DNA from: 2-01-FULL-45-10 sp964450115
GTDB lineage: Bacteria; Omnitrophota; Gorgyraeia; 2-01-FULL-45-10
Reading direction: 5' to 3'
Assembly (NCBI GenBank): GCA_964450115.1
Contig: CAYVCD010000001.1
Span: 1 to 64,000 of the forward strand
Length of the DNA stretch: 64,000 bases
The notes below the pieces were generated by a model that saw only the letters and a program-made list of their open reading frames with translations, did no database searches and was not told where the DNA came from. Both the position numbers and the translations under genes were made by a program. Of the stretch, positions 38,701 through 44,794 are shown one piece after another; position 1 is the stretch's first letter, and each line of letters starts with the position of its first letter.

Positions 38701-39544
38701 AACAAGCATAATAGGATCAAAAATAGATACATCCACAAACGCGATAAAAACAGAGACGAGCGCGATAAAAGCTGAGACAGCCAAAATTTTAACGGCGACT
38801 GAAAGCACTATTCCGACGCAGATCAGGGAGACGGTGGAGCCATCTCTAAGATCAGAGATCCTTAACAGGGAGAGCACGATGCGGCTCGGCAGTAAGCTTA
38901 TGGTACGGTATCGTACTTACCCGGGCCTCGAACCGGTTATTACTGTTTACGATCCGCGTAATAAGCTAAAGATCTCCCAATCCCCGATGAAAGAGGTTGC
39001 CGGTTCGTCGGGTATATATGAGCATGAGGTATTTCTTGCAAACGGGTGGACCGTGGGCGATTATACGATCGTTTGTTCAGAGTCCAGTAAGGGGACGATG
39101 GATGCATTGATCATATCCGCGATAAGGACCGATCTTGAGGATATATCGGGGCAGGTATCCAGCATACTTGGCACGACCACGAGCCTAGCCAACCTTAAAG
39201 ATGTCGCCGATACGTTGAACAGCCAGTTCAGCATCATCGAATCGGCGCTTGGCAAGATAAGCACCGACCTCGTGAATAAGGTCAAAGAGGTTGCCTCAAG
39301 CGCCACCGATATAGAATCCGTATATGGACAGCTCGTCAAGATAGGCAAGGAGCTGAAGACTCTCGGAGCCAGTCAGGATGTGAACCTGAGTAAGCTGCTA
39401 GAGGTCTCTAAAGAGAAGAGCCAGGATATGAAGTACCTGAAGAATAAGACGCAGCAGCTGAAGGCCGCTATGGAATTGAATAACAAGATGGTCGAGAACA
39501 TGGCTCACAAGCCTGTAACCCAGACATGGTTCGAATATAAATAA
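26792..39544 (+). CDS. Giant secreted surface protein (4250 aa): kelch-like, LamG, Ig-like repeats, coiled coil
   Basis: Signal-like N-terminus (about residues 12-35), then a very long kelch/beta-propeller-like region to ~1440 with repeated units such as YLYLVAQNSN-type strands, FYRYD and W-rich turns (many copies of R/KY-x-W). At about 1635-1750 a DUF2341-like domain (FWQDVAISNN), at about 1820-2050 a LamG/concanavalin-like domain (DRTFSLWIKPEVDPSG, TSLYLDGTLVGG). From ~2270 to ~3690 come ten or so Kre9/KNH-like Ig repeats, each opening with NGGE-x-W and ITWTSHG-type motifs. The last ~320 residues are coiled coil around a small beta domain. No sortase or PEP-CTERM signal seen. Likely an adhesin or cell-contact protein; function unproven. 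ATG 26801 is an alternative start. Confidence 0.9.
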   Translation: MIYMKSLKGNAIVSGCFKLAFIAFLMTGLWTSTTASNPDYYEWTQNNWNSSANPAAQGSHPGSQTGWTNYFSKDTPLGIDTSSGKVKLATLPYTITNTTPTDFNSTEFQNIEKVSDGNGALRLLPTINDPFANNELRKWRALPSTPYFNANTRFTRMGDYIYSIFVSGDGKQFGRIKVSDISDPAILPKWQFLTSLPVPLGAGAAITNDGQYIFVLRGGGSNAAYFYLPPEGTNPGTNPFTTADNPITLPVAGSEDPVLAWPKFSSLSEGAQKGSSVIHVGTIADRFAKVADRGQLYAVSGGNRTGFFYYDTFNKEWRRFTNPSRAAVNVGATLIHRGGDSVYLVFGDGYNGRIDRFSRSSGTWSNASSNTFFPKDPNLISFPTLWEGSVCSYPGSGDYVYAAFCYYTYMQPYRSGANHTLRGFFRFGPLSDPNPTWQRLDDAPAWIETTASIIYDPGAGTGAEGNKLHLFSGRNYTRPWVYKTDNPDPSQNHWETMSMPLTYTTNSSMVYVKADTYTGNKDYMYMVVRNTWFLRYDVAANKWDLLAYLPETAGDHPGNRLTYLNGYIYYLAGNNSADPLDGYKSGFYRYRVSQTLNGSDSWDPKTVLPQFPRVDLNTSDAIFNNVNAGSGIIGISQGGRNFIYGIRSSSSSYFYAMEIGADNAPVGGWITMPSTRDKYNNLTTFNTTNLVYPGYPEDGGQHTYIYAITYFNTVSVRSGYCIYKYGPIEHDTDTDPSTAAQWTELSATYPHDVTTGHNMSIAYPGTGQYLYTTTGTSDTSLGRYNMPTGEWTKLDTVVPVAYEYYSHAVGGNNSVYLTTYYSQNSFYRYDVTSGRWDDLPMDQGGFYFEAGNAVKDSNNNVYFVGGRSGDNISSHLWIYSTSLKKWVGLMRAPFHLSRGTKAEYLSGKDNSINSIYVTEGRQSNRFCKYNITNDAWSFCKPIKTAVTTGSQITTDGISKIYFVAGGDAIGKTVWIYNALQDDGQADPWGEFRESLKLPFASTVTADLMEYAQGNLYLVAQNSNTFYKYQVDGQLSGWDSTSLRPVGDSGSGSTIVPSGGICLYYPGAGSKLYCIPRDGFSDFLSYDIGTDLWSPLKEMPWIPSAGVSAIIDAGESWVYTYNSAWRDILIRYDKTDNIWDAIPSMPAALKGNSALCAYKGYVYILNGGAGDGSFSRYNTEGEVWEQLQSPYSANSSFTFPNQGIFALPVENPYDGKAYIYFTEGYGLSRFFRYSINDNTWQTVTAPPGGTTWKYGNSMTQVGNYLYIVDGNGTNFWKYRLDDFYDMSFSVPLPESVGRGASVAYSSYDGRVYFFSGARFSYFYKWLPGATGWTPLASCPVSVNDSQSNLLYPGFGKYLYYIQGSSYGYSDPSSVFLRYSMDPTTPASDRWTELTPSSFGIYVPGTLLYAGGQNFYVAKGYDSVFLSKYSAFCFGDYVSKPIEVGRHCKWGTISWDSIGSGSVGVSARTGSKLLNANLTDALDWGQVTSVGNGQNLSDPSRPLSSIKDTDKYIQYRVDFSTDETGVGVIMPRLDEIRINWEKYASEKTLVSSPYNTGWDKNRLRKLMWNNAGALMNPTGSEIRFQLRTSANGSAWSDWLGPLGTRMSTYALSDDSLYVRSGDIKQLNASDSCASLYYELENFNFWQDVAISNNGPSSIAAGQVALIDINSSATHFWNNVASSGQDIRFFDGTNKMSYFLAKFDNQSDIAQIAVKLNSAIAPGATMHVYMFYGNARAFSESNDIIRNLTAIKTDPSISNIGWWDCDQRMVASSAYYTPDSSGMGTRLYMRKNIVVKSGEGVSGGNAFYMDGASGYMTTYRVSSSFSYKGLDRTFSLWIKPEVDPSGSCLLSSYPINGYNYRIQLNSAREMTIYISNSTPGTAFKDFSVKANAKIPADSSWHNIVWVLKGKNGAITGAVNNGAGKVRYTTSSPHSLTPFTPISVFAMGEPTYNTLQTITSVPDATHFDTAIDYVANADVTGTYCAGGTTSLYLDGTLVGGPFTHYITDWSYVDTSFPSGTNYIFGSYTDYDNSDRSWLYKGYVDNLSFYNYAFDETLAKCMYAGANRNLATVFSGGYTDNTGANLKNTGKFYTTNPTIEPIYGVFYNYGDGDTLASFVQDPSVNALGTSIKYQVSPDGYNWYWWDSTAPAGGAWVIASGGTSQANVYTEINANLSTFRNINLPTGVSAASGDFYWRAYLMSTDGGTSNPQLRNVTINVTNGASSYYTDPAGLKNINIENENCVADRWIQYKAILYSDGENTPTLNDVVLRYIEPYITIGSPSGGETWVAATTENITWTSHGLEATKAAPATHGVQLKYSIDNGVSWVSPAITNDAPNSNTLPWNIPFDPSPQARVSIASSDYPVITATSPGSFRILGIILNLPNGGEIWERGSLHSIEYRTSGYGSPSTKLKLQLSNDGGLSYNTTLAQEQTDAPPWQIPWRINQSASDNIKLRIYDANPVFCTPSIRIVDESNSLFSIVEPPKIIIDRVMKVPEEEVIDGKMIAGKRYRIEWHTTSQHFAENFILEYSKDNFATPGISIGTAASGVSGGVFPAPASQLQCNYVWLVIPYDIADIKLKIREDPATVPSQRDTPAPQEATIALSIIEPYFTIVRPNAGEIFVSGDKEKITWTTTGSVTGPFKLEYCTDYNEVDPGASSWMTIETNTAYPYLPGSIPPDVREYIWPVPIVTQDKENCRIRITDISTNTITDMSDVSFKIISHEKIAITTPDGGEEWVMGVPYNITWGANGQSVLSKQSPVYVYLYYSTDDGKTYNEIPEIGPQVAWKESCEWTPELPVSTTKAKIKIEALDLNAHPYLVDASEGVFSIKDPSISRIWLEHDGTEVASAYATGNYDIRWESYGAVSNNIKIEYRLNGAAWQTLTASTTTQEGSARLKPWEIPKSDGALLEFKMTDNNRASVVKISDVFSITKPVINITAPAADFPWVVGLSGTVSWTTQGGDFQAIKRLKVQCIADATHTYDIGEITTGLEANAGSFDWTLPANAPLSTAVNKATIKIFDPDPSGSGVTATLQFNIKEPSLIVDVPTQADSWRIGSQNKTISWHRLGMVTYPIHIYCRTQDGAEHLLADIGDTNVSASWNWTSVDFPGIIPGTSYIVIRDSTVPVPIVTKFDTERNGLFTIEAPRIKILGPGDPKKIDNSTDNPNYGQQWTTTDSRGVEWECDGMMDGPLFKVEWSRSVGETVAASGTIAEGINSESRLALWSDIPQEAVGPNVRLKITNTGSAYGTFAQSAPFTVFPVPEFLTLTALDPVTDASTNTVRIGNTYKVKWTRNVAAFSNALELSFALTGSPAMSDWRPITETPVARDLEYYTWTIPHTDMMPYAGAKLRIYDTASWKSSSAAHTEKIVSVDIGRPVFNNIKLLKPGSAQAVNCIALAEVADIRWGWDGYISEDNNSVSIKLIEDLNDNGKIDINEYSAQIGTSSNTGSYNGWIVPVNAPATNKARIVLQDIFANYGLGNEVIDASEKFTIINQPEITLVTPNGGQDYIIGTDKISFEWTSRGISVDEVKIELSSDDFNPASTPYLVTDAAHPDGKFPNTGELRDWLIQQDSAAGSHVKARISMVGRESEIFDVSNNSFRIRSGFIVKTPALNEKWATNEIKDITWDTKGAIQKVSLFYSIDNGMNFNPIPGAKNIDNTGSFSWRVPNERTDINVTKAQIMVKDAGDTEGIIQNKSEPFDIIWYKIKFYIIDKDTYSPIGNLIVRSKDDTALYYPGWNVPIDLVSAQENDYLSSPISYEFPAGTFVVTWSTRPDASGKSPYFDRGVEVKSNVENSRKGILVELESVISAQIEWHVILTNSYVAQSDTLSATAWIERRGKLQEPIPMDTSEPPDGIPDTLDKSNFKSCELKVYDYDTDTNTPLKVFTDVLPDDKGLYKFVWNPTGLQEGKTYFVRATITYGVSSTPYTSGGTFDISVTKAQSQMITEHAEQKTLLETITGQAAVIQTAVTTTIPQKIDEATSIIGSKIDTSTNAIKTETSAIKAETAKILTATESTIPTQIRETVEPSLRSEILNRESTMRLGSKLMVRYRTYPGLEPVITVYDPRNKLKISQSPMKEVAGSSGIYEHEVFLANGWTVGDYTIVCSESSKGTMDALIISAIRTDLEDISGQVSSILGTTTSLANLKDVADTLNSQFSIIESALGKISTDLVNKVKEVASSATDIESVYGQLVKIGKELKTLGASQDVNLSKLLEVSKEKSQDMKYLKNKTQQLKAAMELNNKMVENMAHKPVTQTWFEYK

Positions 39545-39563
39545 TTTTTGGAAAGGGAGTGAT

Positions 39564-40358
39564 ATGAGGAAGATATTCTGTCTCGCTATTTTTATGATAG
39601 CATTATCGATCTTTGTTTCCAATTCCTATGCCGGAATAGTCCTGAAAGTCCTTGCCGCAAATCCATCTAAAACGGAAAAACAATCGGTCATTGTGAAAGC
39701 GTACTTGCCTAAAGAGGTGAAGCCCGAAGATGTTGTGGATAAGGGTGACCTCGAGATAGCGTATGACAATCAGCAGGGTTCTTACTATGTATATGGAGAA
39801 TATAGCCTCGACCCGGGCCAGAGCATAGACCGAGATGTGGAGATGCACGATATATGGCAGGTGCCCGCCACAGAGATGGAGTCGATAAGGGCCGAAGCCG
39901 AAAAGACCTCAAAGTTACTGGAGAATACCGATTTCCGGGATAGGATGAGTTTCCTGAAGCAGAGTATAGACGCCAAATTGAAAGAGATAGAGGGTAGGCA
40001 GAGTATTCCGGCGGTGAACCCTGAGCGCCATATATCTAACTACCGCGATAACGTGAAGCTGTTAGAATCGGTGAAATCCGATCTTGTAGTATTAAGGAGC
40101 CTGCTGGCCCAGGCAAAAGGATTGCCGGCGACCGCGGTATGGCGCCTCATATTGATAATAATCAGTTTTCTCGGGGTTATCGGCGCGGGCTCATATATCA
40201 TATGGCAGAGGCAGATGAAGCTGGTGGAGATACCGGCGGCAAAAGCCTTAAAGAAGGAAGAAGACGATAAGCAGGATGCTAGCAAAAAGGTCGAGTCCAA
40301 AGATGATGATCTCGAAGCGGCGGAAAACATAGAGAAGCTGCTGCGAGGGGATAAATAG
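39564..40358 (+). CDS. Secreted/membrane protein of unknown function, partner of the giant protein
   Basis: 264 residues: signal peptide (cleavage near SYA-GI at about 24), a beta-rich domain (LKVLAANPSKTEKQSVIVKA, YYVYGEYSLDPGQSIDRDVE), a coiled coil at about 105-180, one membrane helix at about 192-214 (WRLILIIISFLGVIGAGSYI) and a charged cytoplasmic tail. No family recognised. It follows the giant gene by 19 bp with a good Shine-Dalgarno (AAAGGGAG), so it may anchor or help display that protein. Confidence 0.75.
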   Translation: MRKIFCLAIFMIALSIFVSNSYAGIVLKVLAANPSKTEKQSVIVKAYLPKEVKPEDVVDKGDLEIAYDNQQGSYYVYGEYSLDPGQSIDRDVEMHDIWQVPATEMESIRAEAEKTSKLLENTDFRDRMSFLKQSIDAKLKEIEGRQSIPAVNPERHISNYRDNVKLLESVKSDLVVLRSLLAQAKGLPATAVWRLILIIISFLGVIGAGSYIIWQRQMKLVEIPAAKALKKEEDDKQDASKKVESKDDDLEAAENIEKLLRGDK

Positions 40359-40368
40359 TGAGACGATC

Positions 40369-40448
40369 TCTCATTCCCGAATGTTTTTATCGGGAATCCA
40401 AACAAGATAAAATTCTTGTTATAGATTCCCGCTTTCGCGGGAATGACA
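40369..40448. repeat. Inverted pair of CCCG-type palindromic repeats
   Basis: CATTCCCG...CGGGAATCC at 40370-40399 and GATTCCCGCTTTCGCGGGAATGAC at 40424-40447 form a 78-bp inverted unit like that at 9379-9447. It fills the gap before the peptidase gene and lengthens that reading frame artificially. The following T8 run could make the pair a weak terminator. Confidence 0.75.
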
Positions 40449-40465
40449 TATTCGATCTTTTTTTT

Positions 40466-41260
40466 ATGTTGAAATGCCGCGCAATCGCCATTGTCCTCGC
40501 AATGACGATTTTTATTTTATACTCATCTACGGCCGCTAACGCCGCTACGCTCGAAGAGTCTTTTTGGGATTCCAAACAGAGCACCCATTTTACCGTATAT
40601 TACAAGAGCACAGAATCGAATGACTATGTGAACGAGGTTCTGCGGTACGCTGAAAAGTACTATGACAATATCACCGAGGAGCTCGGTTTCAGGCGATTTG
40701 ACTTCTGGACATGGGAGAAGGCCTGCAAGATATACCTGTATGCTACGGCAAAGGAGTATTATGACTCTACCGGCCAGCCCGAGTGGTCAGGAGCGACCGC
40801 TTACTTAAAAGAGCGCACCATAAGGACATTCATCCGCAGGGAGATGTTTCTGGATACTATATTGCCGCATGAGATGGCGCACCTCATATTCAGGGAGTTC
40901 GTGGGATATAAAGTGCCGCTGCCTCTATGGCTGGACGAAGGCGTCTCCTCACTTATGGAGAATAATAAGAGGAAGGAGTATCTCTTTCTGGCGAAGTCGC
41001 TCGCGAAGTCTCAGATATTCATACCGCTTCCCAAGCTCACAAGGATAGTCAGGGAAGGGCTGGTGATGCCCGGAGTATTCTATGCCGAATCGGCCAGCGT
41101 TATAGAGTTCCTATTACAGAAATACGGCAGGGAAAAATTTGTTGATTATTGCAGAAGGTTAAGGGATAATAAGAACTGGGAGTTGTCTCTCAAAGAAGCG
41201 TATAAGTTCAAGGATCTTTCCGAGATGAATGATAAGTGGCTGGAGTTCCTTTTACAATAA
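40466..41260 (+). CDS. Secreted HExxH metallopeptidase (gluzincin-like)
   Basis: 264 residues from ATG 40466; the longer frame reads through a palindromic repeat. Signal peptide (LKCRAIAIVLAMTIFILYSS, cleavage near ANA-AT). Zinc motif HEMAH at 135-139, with a downstream Glu in PLWLDEGVSSLMEN that fits the third ligand of gluzincins. This resembles the peptidase MA-like group found in many bacteria. Its stop codon touches the ATG of the ATPase epsilon-like gene, so it is at the head of, or within, that operon. Target unknown. Confidence 0.82.
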   Translation: MLKCRAIAIVLAMTIFILYSSTAANAATLEESFWDSKQSTHFTVYYKSTESNDYVNEVLRYAEKYYDNITEELGFRRFDFWTWEKACKIYLYATAKEYYDSTGQPEWSGATAYLKERTIRTFIRREMFLDTILPHEMAHLIFREFVGYKVPLPLWLDEGVSSLMENNKRKEYLFLAKSLAKSQIFIPLPKLTRIVREGLVMPGVFYAESASVIEFLLQKYGREKFVDYCRRLRDNKNWELSLKEAYKFKDLSEMNDKWLEFLLQ

Positions 41261-41500
41261 ATGAAAGTATATATAAATACCGTTTTTGAGGAAGTCTACT
41301 CCGGAGATGCGAAAGAGGTGGTTCTCCCCGGCGACGAGGGAGAGCTGTCTTTAATGAATTTTCACCAACCTATCGTCTGCCGCCTCGCAAAAGGTACAGT
41401 CAGGATAATCTTACCCCAAGGCGTCAAATCGATCCCCATAACAGACGGAATAGCGCACATGGAAGGCGATACGTTAAAGATAATGGCGGAGGTGGCTTAA
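41261..41500 (+). CDS. atpC: F-type ATPase epsilon-like subunit, short form
   Basis: 79 residues, only the N-terminal beta-sandwich of epsilon (VYINTVFEEVYSGDAKEVVL, GDEGELSLMNFHQPIV); the C-terminal helical hairpin that inhibits ATP hydrolysis is missing. It starts on the base after the peptidase stop. Epsilon first in the operon is unlike the usual a-c-b-delta-alpha-gamma-beta-epsilon order. Confidence 0.8.
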   Translation: MKVYINTVFEEVYSGDAKEVVLPGDEGELSLMNFHQPIVCRLAKGTVRIILPQGVKSIPITDGIAHMEGDTLKIMAEVA

Positions 41501-41502
41501 GA

Positions 41503-41715
41503 ATGCTGCGTAACCTTACTATCATAATAATAATGTTCCTGAGTACATTCGGGCCCGCTGTGGTCATCGCTCTCGTCGGCTCTTCGGCTGTAAAGGCGGT
41601 GGGCAGGAACCCCTCAGCTTCCGCCAGGATACTGTCCGCTATGATAATAGCGTTCATATTCGCGGAGGCGATAGCGGTGCTGGCGATCCTCATGGTATTT
41701 AATATATTCAAGTAA
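41503..41715 (+). CDS. atpE: F-type ATPase subunit c
   Basis: 70 residues, two membrane helices joined by the polar loop GSSAVKAVGRNPSAS. The ion-binding carboxylate is Glu in helix 2 (FAEAIAVLAIL). The residue after it is Ala, and the usual Gln of helix 1 is not obvious, so the Na+ signature is absent and protons are more likely. Start 3 bp after epsilon. Confidence 0.85.
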   Translation: MLRNLTIIIIMFLSTFGPAVVIALVGSSAVKAVGRNPSASARILSAMIIAFIFAEAIAVLAILMVFNIFK

Positions 41716-41737
41716 CGTAAAGAAGGGGCCTTATATT

Positions 41738-42463
41738 ATGCTGTCCCAGCTTATTGCACTGCAGGTCATCACCTTTATAGCGTTGGCGCTCCTATTAAAG
41801 ATGTTATTCTCCCGCCATCTTGACTCCGCCCTGAAGAGACTGAAGAAGCTCCAGAATGAGACCCTCATGCGCGAAAACCAGCTTAAAGAGGAGCTCGATA
41901 AGGCCAAGAGCGATCGTCAGGCCGAGATCGATAAGGGGAAGGCGGAGGGCAAGGCTCTGGTTGAGCAGGCAAAGAAGGAGATAGAGGCCATGAGAGGCGG
42001 CGCTGAAGAGGACGCGAAGCGCCAGGAGAAGAAGGTCTTCGCCCGTGGCCAGGAAGAGCTTGAAAAATTAAAAGTAAAACTTACGCAAGGCGTAGAGGCC
42101 GAGGCCATGCAGATCTCGATGGATCTGATAGAGCGTACCTTTACCGAAAAGGGCAAGGACCAGATGCAGAGGCAGTTCATAGATGAGCTTATAGAAGATG
42201 TCGAGAAGCTCGAAAAGAGCAAGTTCTCCGTGAAGACGAATAAAGCCAAAGTCCTGACCAGCCTTCCTCTTACGGAAAAAGAGAAGGAGCGGCTTAAGAA
42301 GACGCTATCCGCGAAAATGGGTTCTGAAGTGACGATCGCGGAAGAGAAGAAGAAGGACCTTATAATGGGGCTTATCATACAGTTGGGTGCCCTGGAGATA
42401 GACGGAAGTTTAAGCAATAAGCTACGCAAGGCCTTATCGATGATAAAAAAAGACAGGGCATAA
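41738..42463 (+). CDS. F-type ATPase b-delta fusion subunit
   Basis: 241 residues: membrane helix at about 5-24, long charged coiled coil to ~120 as in subunit b, then a C-terminal region (VEKLEKSKFSVKTNKAKVLT, MGLIIQLGALEIDGSLSNKL) like the C-terminal half of subunit delta/OSCP. The fused layout resembles the mycobacterial b-delta protein. The stop overlaps the alpha start (TAATG). Confidence 0.8.
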   Translation: MLSQLIALQVITFIALALLLKMLFSRHLDSALKRLKKLQNETLMRENQLKEELDKAKSDRQAEIDKGKAEGKALVEQAKKEIEAMRGGAEEDAKRQEKKVFARGQEELEKLKVKLTQGVEAEAMQISMDLIERTFTEKGKDQMQRQFIDELIEDVEKLEKSKFSVKTNKAKVLTSLPLTEKEKERLKKTLSAKMGSEVTIAEEKKKDLIMGLIIQLGALEIDGSLSNKLRKALSMIKKDRA

Positions 42464-43956
42464 TGGTATCCAAAACGAATATAGCCAGCCTCGATATACG
42501 CGAAGTGGGCGTGGTTAAGGAGCTGAAGCAGGGCATCGTAAAGGTCTCCGGGCTACCCTCCTGCATATTCGGGCAGCTTGTCGAGTTCAGCCGCGGCTCT
42601 AAAGGCATGGTGATGGGCTTTAACCTCGAAGAGGTGCTTATCATAGTGCTCGGTGACGACAGTCTCATAAATATGGGCGATACCGTAACGAGCCGCTCGG
42701 AACTATTGAGCGTGCCGGTAGGAGATAATTTTGCGGGCAGAGTTGTTGACTGCCTTGCCAGGCCCATCGACGGCAGGCCCGCCATAACAGCGACCGATCA
42801 TTATCCGGTATTCCGTGAGGCGCTTGGCGTCATGGAGAGAGAGCCGATAACCGTGCCGCTTCATACCGGGACGAAGATACTAGATCTTGTTATACCTATC
42901 GGCAAGGGGCAGAGAGAGCTCATCATAGGCGACCGTCAGACCGGCAAGACGAGTATAGCTATCGATGCCATACTCAGCCAAAAGGGCAGGAATGTCGTAT
43001 GTGTCTACTGTTACATAGGCGGAAGTTATTCCGCTCTTAAGAAGACGATGAATCTCCTGAACGAGAAAGGCGCGCTATCTTACACTATAATAGTATGCGC
43101 TACCGCCTCGAGCACTCCGGCCGAGCAGTATCTGGTGCCTTATACCGCGGCAAGCCTCGGCGAATATTTCATGTTCAACGGAAAAGATTCTCTTGTAGTA
43201 TTCGATGACCTTACAAAACATGCATGGGCATACAGGCAGATATCGCTTCTTATGGAGCGGCCGCCCGGCAGAGAGGCGTATCCCGGTGACATATTCTATG
43301 TGCACTCACAGCTGATGGAACGCGCCGGCAGGCTGCGCGCAGGACTTGGAGCAGGCACTATGACATTTTTGCCGATAGTGAATACTCTGCAGGGTGATAT
43401 AACCGGATATATACAATCGAACCTCGTCTCTATGACCGATGGACAGGTCTATTTGAGCTCGAACCTATTCTTTGAAGGCTTCAAACCAGCCATAGATCTC
43501 GGGCTATCCGTTTCGCGTATCGGCAGTAAGGTCCAGTCCGGCGCAATGCGATTTGCAAGTTCGGGCCTGAGGCTGCAGTACGCGCAGTACCGCGAATTGC
43601 AAAGGCTGACCCGGCTGAGAACGAAGCTCTCCAAGGAAGCCATGAGCGATATAAAACGCGGCGAGACTTTAAGAGAGCTTTTGATACAGGAGAACGGAAG
43701 ACCGTTAAGCCTGGCCGAGGAGATAGTGCTATTCTACGCGTTCAAGAAGAAGGTGCTCGAGATATTGAAGCCGGAGCTCTTGAAGACATTTAAGAAAGAG
43801 TTCTTCTCTTTTATTTGCAATACTAATCCGACGCTAGTAGATAAGATAGAGAAGGCAGAGGAGCTGACCGATGAGATCAGGGTCTCGCTCGATAAAGCGC
43901 TGATAAACTTTTTCCAGGACAGCAAAGAGGCCAGCAAGAATGATACCGCTCGCTGA
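42463..43956 (+). CDS. atpA: F-type ATPase alpha subunit
   Basis: 497 residues, near standard. P-loop GDRQTGKTSIAIDAI at about 156, and the arginine-finger region GLSVSRIGSKVQSGAM. Homology runs along the full length. It overlaps the gamma gene by 17 bp. The non-catalytic nucleotide site and the Arg for inter-subunit catalysis look intact. Confidence 0.92.
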   Translation: MVSKTNIASLDIREVGVVKELKQGIVKVSGLPSCIFGQLVEFSRGSKGMVMGFNLEEVLIIVLGDDSLINMGDTVTSRSELLSVPVGDNFAGRVVDCLARPIDGRPAITATDHYPVFREALGVMEREPITVPLHTGTKILDLVIPIGKGQRELIIGDRQTGKTSIAIDAILSQKGRNVVCVYCYIGGSYSALKKTMNLLNEKGALSYTIIVCATASSTPAEQYLVPYTAASLGEYFMFNGKDSLVVFDDLTKHAWAYRQISLLMERPPGREAYPGDIFYVHSQLMERAGRLRAGLGAGTMTFLPIVNTLQGDITGYIQSNLVSMTDGQVYLSSNLFFEGFKPAIDLGLSVSRIGSKVQSGAMRFASSGLRLQYAQYRELQRLTRLRTKLSKEAMSDIKRGETLRELLIQENGRPLSLAEEIVLFYAFKKKVLEILKPELLKTFKKEFFSFICNTNPTLVDKIEKAEELTDEIRVSLDKALINFFQDSKEASKNDTAR

Positions 43957-44794
43957 ATTAAAACAGGATCTCGATCTGAATAAGAGCTTGGGCTCGATCA
44001 TAGAGACGATGAAGACGGGCAGCGCGATACAGCTGAGGGAGTTCCAGACAAAAGCCCGCGCGTCGGACAAGCTCTTTTCTATGCTGCAGGACTGTTTCAG
44101 AACAATCGCGGAAAAAGGCTCCGTAAAGAATCCGCTATTCAACGGAGACAAGAACCTTCCGTCATGCATAATAGTGATAACTTCGGACGATGGTTTTGTA
44201 GGCGAGCTGAACACATTTATTATAAATACGGCGCTTGACCGGAAGGCGAGGGCCGATGATGAGATCGTGGTATTGGGCGAGCGGGGGGCCAACTTTTTTG
44301 AGGACAGGAACGAGACTTTCACGGCATTTCCGGGCATCAGCGAAGATATTAAGCCTCTAGAGATAGCGGGGCTCAAGAGGCATATGATAAAGGGTTTCCT
44401 CGAAAAGAGGTTTGGCGCAGCGGTCGTGGTCTATCCGGAATCGTCAAATGTGGGTTCATGGAAGGTGAGCACGGCAGAACTTCTTCCTTTCAGGGAGAGC
44501 GTTATCTCCGACGGTACGCGGCCCATCATAGACGAGGAGTTGATCATAGAGCCTTCTGTGGAGAGCGTGGCTGAGGGGCTTGTGCATCTGTGGTTGAACG
44601 TGGCGCTCTACAATATATTCTGGGCGAGCAAATTCTCTGAATTTGGAGCCAGGCTTATGCATCTGGAGGGCAGCGAACAGGAGCTTGTCCGCATGAAGCA
44701 GCAGCTATCTTTGCAATATTTTAAACATATCCATGCCGCGGCGGATACTACGATAAGAGAGATATTGAGCGCAAGGTTGGGGTTAAAATCATGA
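43940..44794 (+). CDS. atpG: F-type ATPase gamma subunit, divergent
   Basis: 284 residues. N-terminal helix with SLGSIIETMKTGSAIQLREF, a central Rossmann-like part (CIIVITSDDGFVGELNTFII, which replaces the usual TSDRGLCGGFN), and a C-terminal helix (LQYFKHIHAAADTTIREILS). The coiled-coil shaft is kept but conservation is weaker than in alpha and beta. Overlaps alpha by 17 bp and beta by 4 bp. Confidence 0.8.
   Translation: MIPLAELKQDLDLNKSLGSIIETMKTGSAIQLREFQTKARASDKLFSMLQDCFRTIAEKGSVKNPLFNGDKNLPSCIIVITSDDGFVGELNTFIINTALDRKARADDEIVVLGERGANFFEDRNETFTAFPGISEDIKPLEIAGLKRHMIKGFLEKRFGAAVVVYPESSNVGSWKVSTAELLPFRESVISDGTRPIIDEELIIEPSVESVAEGLVHLWLNVALYNIFWASKFSEFGARLMHLEGSEQELVRMKQQLSLQYFKHIHAAADTTIREILSARLGLKS

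Noticed and set aside
26792..39544. Several smaller genes inside the giant reading frame
   Set aside because: The frame is uninterrupted for 12.7 kb with continuous repeat structure; internal ORFs in other frames lack domains.
41503..41715. Na+-specific c-ring
   Set aside because: The residue after the membrane Glu is Ala and the usual helix 1 Gln is not evident, so the Na+ signature is not met.
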